DNA of 64,000 bases from Paraburkholderia fynbosensis (GCF_902859935.1 NZ_CADIKI010000029.1:19254-83253), one strand, 5' to 3'. Shown: positions 25,796 to 35,590, counted from the first letter of the stretch. Numbers and translations: made by a program. Notes: generated by a model not told the origin, from the letters alone.

Positions 25796-26503
25796 ATGAC
25801 CAGGGATCTCAACGACACGCTCATCTTTCATCGCGTCGTGCAATCGGGCAGCTTTACTGCGGCAGCGATCGCGTTGCAGATTCCCAAGACGACGGTTAGC
25901 CGGCGAGTACGGGAACTCGAGGCGCACCTCGGTTCGCGACTGTTGCACCGGACCAATGTGCGGCTCGATATTCTGGCGACGCATGTGCCAATAGATCTTT
26001 TCGATGACGAAGTGGACGTCGCTCTGCGTCTTGGAGTCCTTCCCGATTCCAGTCTTGTGGCACGGCGGCTTGGGACCTTTTCGACGTCGGTCTATGCGAG
26101 TCCCGCATATGTCGAACGGCACGGCTCGCCAGCCGTTCCCAACGAACTGCGGCTCCATCCTACGCTCGCACTTCATCAGGCCCGCAGCGACCGCGGTTAC
26201 ACCTGGCCTCTGCACAAGCTGGGACGCAAGGCGACGCACTATTCGCTGGAACCGGTGATCGTCGCCAGTGACCCCGCACTTATTCTTGACGCCGTTCGCG
26301 CCGGCAAAGGCTTGTTGCTGGCTATGGATGCCAGCGTGGCTCCCGAAGTCGAGGCAGGGCGCTTACTGAGAGTGCTGCCCGAATGGATAGGTCCACCGCA
26401 GGATTTGAACGCACTGTTCCCGCGAGAACGGGTTCCGTCGCCCAAGCTGCAAGCTTTTCTGAACTACCTCAAAACACAATTGCGTTTCGGCGATATGGGG
26501 TGA
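25796..26503 (+). pseudogene. LysR family regulator with internal deletion
   Basis: A 235-residue open frame. The N-terminal winged helix is normal (FHRVVQSGSFTAAAIAL, KTTVSRRVRELEAHLG, LLHRTN), but LLHRTN is followed directly by VRLDILATHVPIDLFDDEVDVALRLG. In full-length homologues about 75-80 residues (linker helix and first part of the effector domain) separate these segments. The frame is kept, so a shortened protein could be made. Standard length would be about 300-310 residues. Divergent from the amidase gene. ATG 25796 starts MTRDLNDTLIFHRVV. Confidence 0.75.
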
Positions 26504-26738
26504 CAGACATTTTGACGAATGGCTCCTGTACCGCCAATACCAGACCTCGGAAGTACGTTTAGTTGACTGGCCGATTCGGGTCGAGCCGCGTCTTTCGCGT
26601 GGCAGAGCGCTCCCGAAAAAAGCGGCCGACCGTCGGCGTGGGACTCTCAGCGGCCACAACCGGTCTCTCGACACCGACGCCTGGATCGCTGACAATCGGC
26701 GACTGCCGCTGTTATATCCGTAGGTCTTGGTCACAATA
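26504..26738. other. Intergenic region, nothing recognised
   Basis: About 235 bases between the LysR fragment and a small exported protein gene; no feature seen. Confidence 0.3.
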
Positions 26739-27041
26739 ATGCCCAAACTCGCCCATCTGTTCCTCTGGATCACGCTCGCCATCCCCGTCTCGGCCTTGGC
26801 ATACGGTGGTCATAATCCAAGCTACGATCAGTGCATCCTGCAGTCGTTGCAATACAGTCAGAGCAGTTTTGCGGCTCGCGCACTTAGCGACTCGTGCGAC
26901 GCGCTTTATAGAAATGGTGAAATGCTTTTACCGCGCGAAAGAGCGTATCACCTGTGCGTCCTGCAAAATGTGCAGACCGTGAGAGGAGCGTTTGCGGTCA
27001 ACGAGATACTTCATGCATGCCGACGTCAAAACCCGATGTAG
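26739..27041 (+). CDS. Small exported protein with two Cx20C repeats
   Basis: A 100-residue protein with a signal peptide (LFLWITLAIPVSALA, cut near residue 22). The mature part contains four cysteines in two similar units: CILQSLQ...SFAARALSDSC and CVLQNVQ...AFAVNEILHAC, each with 20 residues between the cysteines. This looks like a tandem duplication of a disulfide-linked helical hairpin. The layout recalls four-cysteine small periplasmic proteins such as the VF_A0006 type, but I cannot confirm that. Start ATG 26739 gives the signal peptide. No operon partner. Confidence 0.65.
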   Translation: MPKLAHLFLWITLAIPVSALAYGGHNPSYDQCILQSLQYSQSSFAARALSDSCDALYRNGEMLLPRERAYHLCVLQNVQTVRGAFAVNEILHACRRQNPM

Positions 27042-27590
27042 GACGGCCCCGGCTGATGGTTGCAGAGCCCCACGTTTGCAAAATTTACTTTCGATTGCGT
27101 TGATTGTCGTCGTCCTCCGAGGCCGGGCGACCTTGGCACGAGCGGCTGCTTCCTGAAAATGCCACGGTCCTCCGAGGGTCGGCACGGCCGATTGCAATTC
27201 CGCAGTGATCGCCCACGAAGCGCCGCTCGCCGGCGCCACAGATCCGACGTTCAGGTGACGGCATGCCTCAGTCGCTGAATGCTCCCGAATCCAGTCCGCG
27301 ACTTCGCACTTCGGAGCCTTTGGCACCGATGCCTCGCTACAGTGCGCCGCCCCAGTGTTGAACAAAGGCCTTTCCTTATCTCTCTAACAGGTTGGAGGTG
27401 AAACTGCTGGTCAGACGATTGGCGATATTCGCTCTCGGGGCGGACATCGCAAGTAACTTTAGATAGCCCAGCGGTAGATATTTGCCCACGGACCGGCCCG
27501 CTTTATTGCTGCGTCTGCAGCATCGAGACAGGAAGAGGCATCGAACCACACGTAATGTGGGCCTCCAGTATTGGACCGATGGAGAGGACA
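27042..27590. other. Long intergenic region
   Basis: About 550 bases. A minus-strand open frame (ends near 27090) shows no recognisable family and poor start signals. Nothing else seen. Confidence 0.3.
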
Positions 27591-27857
27591 ATGACTCTGA
27601 TCAGATGGACGCTGACGATTGGCTTGGTATGTGGATGCGGCCTGGCCGGTACGGGCAATGCAGCAACAAACGACCGGGCTTTAAAGCTGCTGCAATTGCA
27701 AACCTTGAATCGTCTCGCATCGGAGAGCGCGCCGACGAAGAAGAACGCTTCGGGCGACAACAGTGCGCGCCAGGATCGTGGGGCAAACCGTCCGGGAGTC
27801 CAGTCACAGCCAGACAATCGAGGCGTGCCCGGCAACGTGCCGACGCGAAGGCCATAA
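27591..27857 (+). CDS. Small exported Asn/Gln/Pro-rich protein
   Basis: An 88-residue protein with a signal-peptide-like N-terminus (LIRWTLTIGLVCGCGLAG) and a hydrophilic tail with SARQDRGANRPG and PDNRGVPGNVP. GGAGAGGAC precedes the ATG. The last 122 bases are duplicated in decayed form at 41967-42087. No family recognised. Confidence 0.55.
   Translation: MTLIRWTLTIGLVCGCGLAGTGNAATNDRALKLLQLQTLNRLASESAPTKKNASGDNSARQDRGANRPGVQSQPDNRGVPGNVPTRRP
27736..27857. repeat. Copy 1 of an intra-window duplication
   Basis: 122 bases coding for the tail of the small exported protein, matched by 121 bases at 41967-42087 with one deletion and about a dozen mismatches counted by eye. Same orientation, 14 kb apart. 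Confidence 0.85.
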
Positions 27858-28301
27858 CGTGCGATTAAACGTCAGACCGGGGACGGCTCGTCGCGACGCG
27901 CAGTTGTGGCTTGCAGGGTGATCAGCAATGGCCACAGGGCGCCTTCGTGCCGTTTCGGGAATGGATCGGCCGGGTACATGGCTTGCTGGCTGTAGCGCAG
28001 TTCTGCCCATGCAGTCCGAGGCTGGCATGATCGCGTTGCAATTCGTTCGCGTTACTGTGAATTTTCAAAAAGGCAGCGGTTGGCTGCCAGGAACCTACGT
28101 TAGAGATGCTGTGCATTTCCGCGTAGATGAGGATGCTTCCACTGTCGAATCTTATGGAAATCTGAAGAACGACAACTGCTACCTGGGAAAACGATAAGGA
28201 TCACTGTTTAACGAAATGCCTAAGCTATAGCAGTGTCCATTATTTCTTCCGGCACGCGCTCGAGGTAGGTCTATTCCGACGACGATGAGGGGAGGTGTAC
28301 G
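27858..28301. other. Intergenic region with one doubtful small ORF
   Basis: A 56-residue frame at 28027-28197 (MIALQFVRVTVNFQKG...) has GAGG upstream and could be a small gene, but has no recognised family. Otherwise nothing is seen. Confidence 0.3.
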
Positions 28302-29534
28302 ATGCCAAGACACATGTGGACGAATGCATTGGCGACATCTGCGGCTATCGCGATTGCAGGTTGTGGTGGTGGAGATCATCTCGACGTTAGCGGTGCGCAT
28401 CACGTAGCGGACATCGCCGTCCCGAACATCGCGGCAGGCGTCAACTTCTCATTCGATATCGGTGCCGTTTCGGGCAGCCGATACTTTTTCACCGACAGGA
28501 ATAACGCATCTCTGGATGAAATCGACATACCGTCGAAGACCTTCGTCAAGACCATCCAGGGAAGCGGTCCTCTCGCGTTCACGGGGCTTGGACCCGGGCC
28601 GAACTCGCAGGCCGGTCCGGACGGCGCGACTCCTGTGGGCAACCTCATCTACGCGGGCGACGTGAACTCGGTGAAGGTGGTCGATCCCGCTGCTGGCGTC
28701 GTGACGAGCAAAATCACGGTCAGCACGACGGGCGTGCGCGCAGATGAAGGGTGTCTGGATCCTACGCACGGCATCTTTATGATATCGAGCCCCGAAGAGA
28801 CGCCCCCGTTCGCCACATTCATCAACACAGCGACGCAGGCCGTCGTCGCCAAAGTGACGTTCACCGACAGCGCGGGCAAGCCCACCGCGGGCCTCGAAGC
28901 CTGCCGGTACGATGCCGCCAGCGACAACTTCTATGTGAACGTCGACGGAAGCACCGCGAATCCTCATGGCGAACTGGTGAAATTGCCCGGGGCATCCATT
29001 CGCGCGATACCGAACGCCGGCACGCAGAACTACACGACCCTTGCGGGCGTCGCGATGTACCCCGAAGGCAATTGCGATCCTACTGGGCTGGCACTCGGAC
29101 CGGGAAACGATATCGCGGTTGGCTGCAGGGAAGGCACGACTGGCGCGCCCTTGCTCATGCAGATTCTTGACCGTTCGAACGGCGCGCTTCTGGCGTCCCT
29201 GAACGCAGGCGGCGGCGATCAACTCGAATATGATCCGTCCACCAATCGCTATTACAACGCGGCGAGTCGTTGGACGTCTTCTGGCAATGCGTCGACGAAC
29301 GGTGCCTGCTCGGCGGCATCTGCATGCACACCCGTGTTGACTATCGTCGACGCCAGCAACCGCAGTGTCGTTACCCGCCTGAACACGGGGAATAACGCAC
29401 ATTCGGTTGCGGTCGACCCGGCGACCGGACTCATCTTCGTTCCATACTCTTCGGCGACATCGCCGGCGGGGTGTCCGAGTTGCGCGGCAAACGGGTTCGT
29501 CAACGGTGGGGTGTCGGTATTCGCCGCTAAGTGA
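28302..29534 (+). CDS. Putative lipoprotein, beta-propeller-like
   Basis: A 410-residue protein with a lipoprotein signal: AAIAIAGCGGG, with C21 as the lipidation site. The body has repeated strand patterns such as LIYAGDVNSVKVVDP, ILDRSNGALLASLN and HSVAVDPATGLIFVPYSS, as in YncE/NHL-type beta-propellers. Eight or more cysteines in the C-terminal half (GACSAASACTP, AGCPSCAANG) may form disulfides. GGGGAGGTGTACG precedes the ATG. It stands alone; the function is unknown, possibly ligand or surface binding. Confidence 0.75.
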   Translation: MPRHMWTNALATSAAIAIAGCGGGDHLDVSGAHHVADIAVPNIAAGVNFSFDIGAVSGSRYFFTDRNNASLDEIDIPSKTFVKTIQGSGPLAFTGLGPGPNSQAGPDGATPVGNLIYAGDVNSVKVVDPAAGVVTSKITVSTTGVRADEGCLDPTHGIFMISSPEETPPFATFINTATQAVVAKVTFTDSAGKPTAGLEACRYDAASDNFYVNVDGSTANPHGELVKLPGASIRAIPNAGTQNYTTLAGVAMYPEGNCDPTGLALGPGNDIAVGCREGTTGAPLLMQILDRSNGALLASLNAGGGDQLEYDPSTNRYYNAASRWTSSGNASTNGACSAASACTPVLTIVDASNRSVVTRLNTGNNAHSVAVDPATGLIFVPYSSATSPAGCPSCAANGFVNGGVSVFAAK

Positions 29535-29590
29535 GGCGCAGATCCGCGTCGACCAGGCCGACGCCGCGCGAAGCGTAACGACGCGAAGAA

Positions 29591-29720
29591 TCAGGCGGGT
29601 TCGCTTGCCCTGAGAAGTTCGATTGCCCACTCGACGAATACGCGTACGTTCGGACTGTTCTCCCCACGGCGACAAAGTAGGTTACTGCGGCGGAACGACA
29701 AGCACAGGTGGCTGCGCGTG
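29591..29720 (-). pseudogene. LysR family C-terminal fragment
   Basis: Reading the minus strand gives FRRSNLLCRRGENSPNV then RVFVEWAIELLRASEPA and a stop, the typical last 35-40 residues of a LysR effector domain. No N-terminal part is present. The remaining bases up to 30014 contain a short plus-strand frame (VNECLTAMLELAVGYM...) that also looks like a gene scrap but was not identified. Confidence 0.55.
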
Positions 29721-30014
29721 CTGCGAGCTACGCGTCGCGATATGCACCCTGAGCTTTTCTCGTCGACGTAAATGAATGCCTGACGGCGATGCTGGAGCTC
29801 GCCGTCGGTTATATGTCGCGTGCTGCCGATGGCAGCCTGGCGAGATTGCCGTTCGTTGACGTTGACTGCGCGACGTCTGACAGGCCGCCGTGCACTCTAT
29901 AGCCGACGTTCAAGCGTCCGCGACGCAAAAAGTCGGCGAGGCCACGGTTTGGTCAGTGACCACCTGCTTGATCCGTTCCAGAAGGGTTAGACATCAGCCC
30001 GACGCCTGCGCGCT

Positions 30015-30779
30015 TCAGCGCATGATGAGCCCCCCATCCACCGATATCGATTGCCCCGTCACATAGCTTGCCGCCGAGCTGCACAGCCACAGCACGGCGT
30101 CGGCAATTTCATCCGGCCGACCATGTCGGTGCATCGGGATGCCTTCCACCATTGCGTCCAGTTCCCCCTTCTGGCCGGAGTCGGCCATTTGTTGCACCAT
30201 CGGGGTCCAGATCAGGCCAGGGCACACGGCGTTGACCCGAATGCCCCGCGTAGCGTACTCAAGCGCGGCACTCTTGGTCAGACCGAGAACGCCATGCTTG
30301 GCTGCGTGATAAGTGCCTCGTTGCGCACCGCCCACCAGCCCGCCGAGCGAAGAGCAATTGACGATGGCGCCGCTTCCCTGCTGACGCATCTGTATCAGCT
30401 CGTGCTTCATACAGGCCCAGACACCGCGCAGATTGACGGAGTTCACGCGGTCGAAATCTTCGGGCGTGGCGTCAGCGGTTTCCGCGAGGGCATTCTGGAT
30501 ACCAGCGTTGTTGAATGCAAGATCAAGGCGACCGAACGCGAACACCGTTTCCTTGACCATCGCCTCGACCTGTTCAAGATCTGCCACGTTGCAACCCATA
30601 CCGATGGCCTTGTATCCGGCGGCGACGATCTCATCGGCGGCTGCGCGCGCGCCGTCTTTGTTCACATCCGCCAAAGCGACTGCAGCCCCGGCCTGCGCGA
30701 ATGCCTTGGCAGTCGCCAGGCCAATGCCGGACGCGGCGCCTGTCACCAGCGCGACCTGGTTCTCGAAGAAGATTTTCAT
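30015..30779 (-). CDS. SDR family oxidoreductase
   Basis: A 254-residue classical SDR. TGAASGIGLA binds the cofactor, NNAGIQNALAE follows, the catalytic serine is in NCSSLGG, and YHAAK holds the Tyr-Lys pair. The end TGQSISVDGGLIMR is standard. AGGGAAATG precedes the ATG. Divergent from the LysR gene at 31028, which is a likely regulator. Confidence 0.92.
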   Translation of the reverse strand: MKIFFENQVALVTGAASGIGLATAKAFAQAGAAVALADVNKDGARAAADEIVAAGYKAIGMGCNVADLEQVEAMVKETVFAFGRLDLAFNNAGIQNALAETADATPEDFDRVNSVNLRGVWACMKHELIQMRQQGSGAIVNCSSLGGLVGGAQRGTYHAAKHGVLGLTKSAALEYATRGIRVNAVCPGLIWTPMVQQMADSGQKGELDAMVEGIPMHRHGRPDEIADAVLWLCSSAASYVTGQSISVDGGLIMR

Positions 30780-31027
30780 GATGTCATTTCCCTGGTGGAA
30801 AAAATAGTCTTGATGCCGAGGTCCACTGTAAGGCCCATTTTTGGAACCTTGCTTGGGAGGCTATGGGCAGATGATTTGCCGTACCCGGCATATCGAGGAC
30901 TTTAGATGGCCGCTTCAATATGAAGTAGACGGCAGAATCCGCATGGCGCCATAAAATCGATTCATGAATTGCAGTAAGCTGATCGAGATCCGTAAAATCC
31001 GTGAAGCTCTATAAAGGCGTCTCACCA

Positions 31028-31921
31028 ATGCCGCGCGACAAATTCAGCGATCTTGTGGCCTTCATCGCCGTTGCCCGGGCGCGCAGCTTTACGCGTGCGG
31101 CGGCCCAGCTTCGAGTGTCGCAACCAGCCTTGAGCTACACGATTCGGGCGTTGGAAGAAAGGCTGGGCGTTAGTCTACTCATCCGGAGTACGCGCGGCGT
31201 CTCGCCGACCGAGGCAGGTCAACGCCTCCTGAATCGTCTGGCTCCCGAATTCGACGAGATCGAGGCCGAGATCCAATCACTTGCGGACCTTCGGGACGAG
31301 CCCATGGGCACGATCCGGATCACCGCCATCGACTACGCCATCAGGAGCACGCTTTGGCCCAGGCTGGCGACGTTCCTCCCAAGATTTCCCAGGATCAAGG
31401 TTGAATTGGTCAACGAATATGAGCGTGTCGATATTGTCGCGCGCGGTTACGACGCCGGTGTGCGGTTCGGCCAGGAACTGGCACAGGACATGATTTCAGT
31501 GCAGATCGGCCCGGACGTTCGCAACGTGGTGGTGGGATCGAAGTCCTACTTGGCAGGGCGGCCGCGACCCAGGACACCCGGCGATCTCACAGAGCACGCC
31601 TGCATTAATCTGCGCACGTCCACCTATGGTGGCCTCTACGAGTGGGAGTTCTCCAAGGGAAAGCGCAGGATGAAAGCGCGGGTGGAGGGAACGGTCACAT
31701 TCAACAACGCCTATGACATCTTCGAGGCGGCCAAGGCGGGCTTCGGGCTGGCCTACCTGCCAGAGGATATGGTCCGATCGTGGGTCTCGAATGGGCAGCT
31801 CGTCTCAGTACTGGAGGACTGGTGCCCGCTGTGGCCCGGACTCCACCTCTACTATCCGAACCGGCGACAGACTTCACGCGCGATGACCTTGCTTGTCGAA
31901 GCCTTGCGCTACAGACCCTAA
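31028..31921 (+). CDS. LysR family transcriptional regulator
   Basis: A 297-residue full-length LysR protein: winged helix at about 1-60 (FIAVARARSFTRAAAQL, SQPALSYTIRALEERLG), then the effector domain from IRITAIDYAIRSTLWP. ATG 31028 gives MPRDKFSDLVAF; a GTG nine codons upstream is possible. It is divergent from the SDR gene at 30015-30779. A truncated paralogue follows 16 bp downstream. Confidence 0.92.
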   Translation: MPRDKFSDLVAFIAVARARSFTRAAAQLRVSQPALSYTIRALEERLGVSLLIRSTRGVSPTEAGQRLLNRLAPEFDEIEAEIQSLADLRDEPMGTIRITAIDYAIRSTLWPRLATFLPRFPRIKVELVNEYERVDIVARGYDAGVRFGQELAQDMISVQIGPDVRNVVVGSKSYLAGRPRPRTPGDLTEHACINLRTSTYGGLYEWEFSKGKRRMKARVEGTVTFNNAYDIFEAAKAGFGLAYLPEDMVRSWVSNGQLVSVLEDWCPLWPGLHLYYPNRRQTSRAMTLLVEALRYRP

Positions 31922-31937
31922 CAGCGGAGTACCTCGC

Positions 31938-32456
31938 ATGTCTGGCGACCACATTAGCGACATCCGGGCTTTTCTCGAAGTTGCACGGGAACGTAGCTTT
32001 ACCCTTGCAGCCGCTCGGTTGGGCGTCTCTCAGTCAGCGCTCAGCCATACCATTCGAGCACTGGAAACGCGGCTGGGGCTGCGTTTATTGACACGCACGA
32101 CGCGAAGCGTCGCGCCGACGGAGGCGGGAGAGCGCGTGATCCAGAAGGTAGCCCCTCGATTCGAAGCGATCGCCGAGGAACTGGCGGCTTTCGATGAGCT
32201 ACGCGACAAACCTGCTGGAAGGGTACGCATCACGGCCCCTGATTTCGCGGTGAACACGATCCTTTGGCCCAAGCTGTCCAAGTTTCAACGGAAGTATCCC
32301 CAGATCAACATCGAGGTGGCGATCGAGCCGGGACTGACCGACATTGTGGCTGAGCGCTTCATCGGCCGTAGACGCCAGATATTCAATGGCTGTAGCGGTC
32401 TCGATAACGGACATTCTTGGGTGCGGATCCGCATAGGGACGCGCGTCCAGATCTGA
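31938..32456 (+). pseudogene. LysR paralogue truncated in the effector domain
   Basis: The first 140 or so residues match the preceding LysR gene in order and motif (FLEVARERSFTLAAARL, SQSALSHTIRALETRLG, VRITAPDFAVNTILWP, then GLTDIVAERF). After DIVAERF the sequence changes to unrelated IGRRRQIFNGCSG and stops at 172 residues; the second half of the effector domain is missing. Bases 32370-32470 read better on the minus strand (DARPYADPHPRMSV...), as if a piece of another gene had been joined there. The product would keep its DNA-binding domain. Confidence 0.75.
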
Positions 32457-32477
32457 GAGCAGCCTATTTGAGCCGCC

Positions 32478-33395
32478 TCATGCGCCGTTCGCAACCGCCT
32501 GCACCTCGCGCGCATACTGCGTGGGCGGCCGACCGACGTGCCGGGTGAAGGCCACGCTGAAGGTGCTGGCTGAACTGTAGCCGACGCGCTGCGCAATCTC
32601 AGCGATGCGGACTTCATTGCGACGCAGTAGGTCCTTCGCGAGTGCCATGCGCCAGGCGAGCAGATATTCCATCGGCGAGATGCCGACCGTGCGACTGAAG
32701 CGCTCGAAAAAGGTCGAGCGCGAGAGCGCGGCCTCCTTCGCAAGCTCAGCAACGGTCCATGCGCGTGTCAGGTGTTCGTGCATCCCGCGGATCGCGGCCG
32801 CGAGGCGGACGTCGGAAAGGCCGCGCACCAGGCCCGGCGACGCATTGGTCTGTGGCGCGGACCGCAGCGCTTCGATCAGCAGCACTTCCAGCAGTCGTGA
32901 CAGCACGACCTCGCGCGCAGGCCGCTGCTCGCGTGTTTCCTCTCGCACCAGTTGCACGAGCGTGGCCAGCCGCTGTTCGCCGCGGACGTGCACGATCTGC
33001 GGCAGCAGTGAGATCAGCAGGGACGCGTCCGGTGAGCCGAAGCTGCAGTGGCCGGCCACCATGCGCGTGTCGATGGGGCTATCAGGGTCGCCGATTCTGA
33101 ATTCACCGTTGCCCAGCGCGTTGGGGGCGAGCGTCTCGACACCCGGCGGTGGCGGTTCGAGGCTCGACATCGCGACACCGTAGGCCGCAGGAATCAGGAC
33201 GAAGTCACCTGACAGGAGTTCGATGGGCTCATGTCCGTCGATCGCGATTCGACACCCGCCCGCGAGGATCACGCAATAGAACGGCTGGCCGGCGTCCGAG
33301 CGGCTGACGCGCCAAGGGCTAGCGCCGTGGACGAGCTTCGAGAACCGGGCTCCCGGCTGCAGCAGTGTCACGACTTCGGCCAACGGATCGATCAT
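32478..33395 (-). CDS. AraC family transcriptional regulator
   Basis: A 305-residue regulator with an N-terminal cupin-type AraC_binding_2/cupin_6 domain (FYCVILAGGCRIAIDG, SGDFVLIPA) and two C-terminal helix-turn-helix motifs (WTVAELAKEAALSRSTFFERF, RIAEIAQRVGYSSASTFS). AGGAG lies upstream of the ATG. It is divergent from an SDR gene 93 bp away, which it probably controls; the same pairing with an SDR is common in proteobacteria. Confidence 0.92.
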   Translation of the reverse strand: MIDPLAEVVTLLQPGARFSKLVHGASPWRVSRSDAGQPFYCVILAGGCRIAIDGHEPIELLSGDFVLIPAAYGVAMSSLEPPPPGVETLAPNALGNGEFRIGDPDSPIDTRMVAGHCSFGSPDASLLISLLPQIVHVRGEQRLATLVQLVREETREQRPAREVVLSRLLEVLLIEALRSAPQTNASPGLVRGLSDVRLAAAIRGMHEHLTRAWTVAELAKEAALSRSTFFERFSRTVGISPMEYLLAWRMALAKDLLRRNEVRIAEIAQRVGYSSASTFSVAFTRHVGRPPTQYAREVQAVANGA

Positions 33396-33488
33396 CGCCG
33401 GACTCCTGCAAATGAAATTCGGATTGTGGATTGTAGCAAGTACGACCCCGGCGCTCTATCGTACGGACACATGCCCACAGGAGTTCCT

Positions 33489-34238
33489 ATGAAAACCGTG
33501 TTGATCACCGGTTGCTCTTCCGGATTCGGCCTCGAGATCGCGCGCTACTTCCTGGCGCGCGACTGGCAGGTCGTCGCCACGATGCGCACGCCACGTGCCG
33601 ACGCGCTGCCGCCTTCCGATCGTCTGCGCGTGTTGGCGCTCGACGTCACGAATCCGGACAGCATTCGCGAGACCGTCGAGGCCGCAGGCCCGATCGACGT
33701 CCTCGTCAACAACGCGGGGTTCGGCGCGGCGTCACCGGCGGAGTTCGTCCCGGTCGCAACTGTGCGCGAAATCTTCGAAACCAACACCTTCGGCACGATC
33801 GCGGTGGCGCAAGCGGTGCTGCCCCAGTTTCGCCAGCGCAGGGCCGGCGTGATCGTGAACGTCACATCGAGCGTGACGCTGAGGGCCCTGCCCCTGATTG
33901 CCGCGTACCGTGCGAGCAAGGCGGCCGTGAACGCGTTTACGGAGTCGATGGCGCTGGAACTTGAGCAGTTCGACGTACGGGTGCGCCTGGTACTGCCGGG
34001 GCGTGCGCCCGACACCCGCTTCGGAGACAACGCGCGCGCCCACATGCACGGCCTCGACCACGAAGCCTATGCCGATCTCGTCAAGGAGGTCTTCGCGCGG
34101 CTGGGGGATACGTCTGCCCCGATCACCCGGGCACAGGACGTCGCCGAAGCGGTGTGGCGCGCGGCGACCGACCCGTCAGCGCCGATGCGCATTCCGGCCG
34201 GCGCCGACGCCGAAGCCTGGGCGGCCGATGCTCACTAA
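33489..34238 (+). CDS. SDR family oxidoreductase
   Basis: A 249-residue SDR with TGCSSGFGLEIA, NNAGFGAASP, catalytic SS in VTSSVTLRA and YRASK. The lack of the usual GG near the C-terminus and the LPGRAPDTRF stretch place it with the NADPH-type reductases that resemble 17-beta-HSD/retinol dehydrogenases. It starts 93 bp from the divergent AraC gene and is followed by another SDR after 84 bp, probably in the same transcript. Confidence 0.9.
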   Translation: MKTVLITGCSSGFGLEIARYFLARDWQVVATMRTPRADALPPSDRLRVLALDVTNPDSIRETVEAAGPIDVLVNNAGFGAASPAEFVPVATVREIFETNTFGTIAVAQAVLPQFRQRRAGVIVNVTSSVTLRALPLIAAYRASKAAVNAFTESMALELEQFDVRVRLVLPGRAPDTRFGDNARAHMHGLDHEAYADLVKEVFARLGDTSAPITRAQDVAEAVWRAATDPSAPMRIPAGADAEAWAADAH

Positions 34239-34322
34239 CCAGCCAGCGGCATCGCCCTGAGCTGAACTGAAAAACGGAACTGGCTTTTGCGCGCTACAGC
34301 GCAACACCACAAGGAGATTGCC

Positions 34323-35081
34323 ATGCAGGACAAACCCGTCGCCCTGGTCACCGGGGCCAATCAAGGCATCGGCCTTCAGATCGCCAAGGATCTCGCGGCA
34401 CACGGTTTCACTGTGCTGGTCGGGTCGCGCAATCTCGAGCGCGGCGAGGCCGCGGCCAAGGAGTTGGGGCCGCACGGCCACGCGCTCCAGCTCGACGTGA
34501 CAGACCAGGCTTCGGTCACAGCCGCGGCGGAGCGCGTAAGCAACGAGTTCGGCCGCCTCGACGTGCTCATCCAGAACGCCGCCATTTCGAACACGAAAAA
34601 GCGGTCCGGTCAGTCCGTCGAGGAGTACGCGAAGACGACCCGCCCGAGCAACGTGTCCCTCGATGAGATGCGCGCGGTGTGGGACACCAACGTGTTCGGC
34701 GTGCTCGCCGTTTATCAGGCGATGCTGCCGCTTCTGCGCGCGACGCCGGGCGCTCGCATCGTCAACGTGTCGAGCGGCCTTGGGTCGCTAACGACGAACT
34801 CGGACCCGGCCTTCGCCTACCGTGCGATCTTCGGCCCCGTCTATCCTGCGTCCAAAACGGCTCTCAACGCCTTGACGGTCGCCATGTCGATCGAGCTGGA
34901 ACCGGACGGGATCAAGGTCAACGCTGTCTCCCCGGGCTTTACCAAAACGAACCTCAACGGCTATTCGGGCACCGAGACCGTCGAGGAAGGCGCTCGCGAA
35001 GCGGTGCGCGTCGCGCTGCTGGGCCCGGACAGCCCAACAGGGACGTTCACGCGCTGGGAGAATGAAACGATCCCGTGGTGA
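34323..35081 (+). CDS. SDR family oxidoreductase (carbonyl reductase-like)
   Basis: A 252-residue SDR with TGANQGIGLQIA at the cofactor site, VNVSSGLGSL and YPASK as catalytic motifs, and an extended segment before the active site (residues about 95-115), as in plant and animal carbonyl reductase-like members. AAGGAGATTGCC precedes the ATG. Second gene of the AraC-associated pair. Confidence 0.9.
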   Translation: MQDKPVALVTGANQGIGLQIAKDLAAHGFTVLVGSRNLERGEAAAKELGPHGHALQLDVTDQASVTAAAERVSNEFGRLDVLIQNAAISNTKKRSGQSVEEYAKTTRPSNVSLDEMRAVWDTNVFGVLAVYQAMLPLLRATPGARIVNVSSGLGSLTTNSDPAFAYRAIFGPVYPASKTALNALTVAMSIELEPDGIKVNAVSPGFTKTNLNGYSGTETVEEGAREAVRVALLGPDSPTGTFTRWENETIPW

Positions 35082-35353
35082 AGGAGTCGCGGGCGATCGA
35101 AGGGATTGATGGATTAGGCCAGGGCGAACGCAAATCGGCCGTTCGCGGCCATCAACGGCCTCTTGAGCGTGATCTTGGTGCGGCAGGTTTCCGCTGGCGG
35201 ATCCGGCCTCTCGTTGCCACTGCGAAAAGCACGCCGCTCGCTCGACATACGCAATCACCGATCCAGGCACGACGCCGATAGCCACGCTGGTCCCGCCGAT
35301 GCCCGGCTTTTCCGGCCTAAGATATTTCAAAGGAGATCCGTGCGAAGGGCATC
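35082..35353. other. Intergenic region, nothing recognised
   Basis: About 270 bases between the SDR and a small exported protein; no gene or repeat recognised. Confidence 0.3.
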
Positions 35354-35590
35354 ATGAAAGCACTTATCGTTGCTGCGACATTGGCGGCTGGCTGTTCCGT
35401 CACCTACGCGCAAACTTACCCGCAGGGAGCGCTGGCTGATCAAAGCATGGGGGCCTATCGAGCGCAATTGGAAGCCCAGAAGCAACAGATCGAACTCCAG
35501 AACGAACAACTCCAATTACTGAAACAACAGCGCGAACTGGATTCGCTGAGACAACAGCGCCAATTTGACTTACTCAGACAGAAGCGCTAG
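35354..35590 (+). CDS. Small exported Gln-rich coiled-coil protein
   Basis: A 78-residue protein: signal peptide of about 19 residues (MKALIVAATLAAGCSVTYA), then a Gln/Leu/Glu-rich helix (about residues 35-78) with heptad-like spacing and repeated LKQQREL and LRQQRQF units. GAAGGGCATC precedes the ATG. Function unknown. Confidence 0.6.
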   Translation: MKALIVAATLAAGCSVTYAQTYPQGALADQSMGAYRAQLEAQKQQIELQNEQLQLLKQQRELDSLRQQRQFDLLRQKR

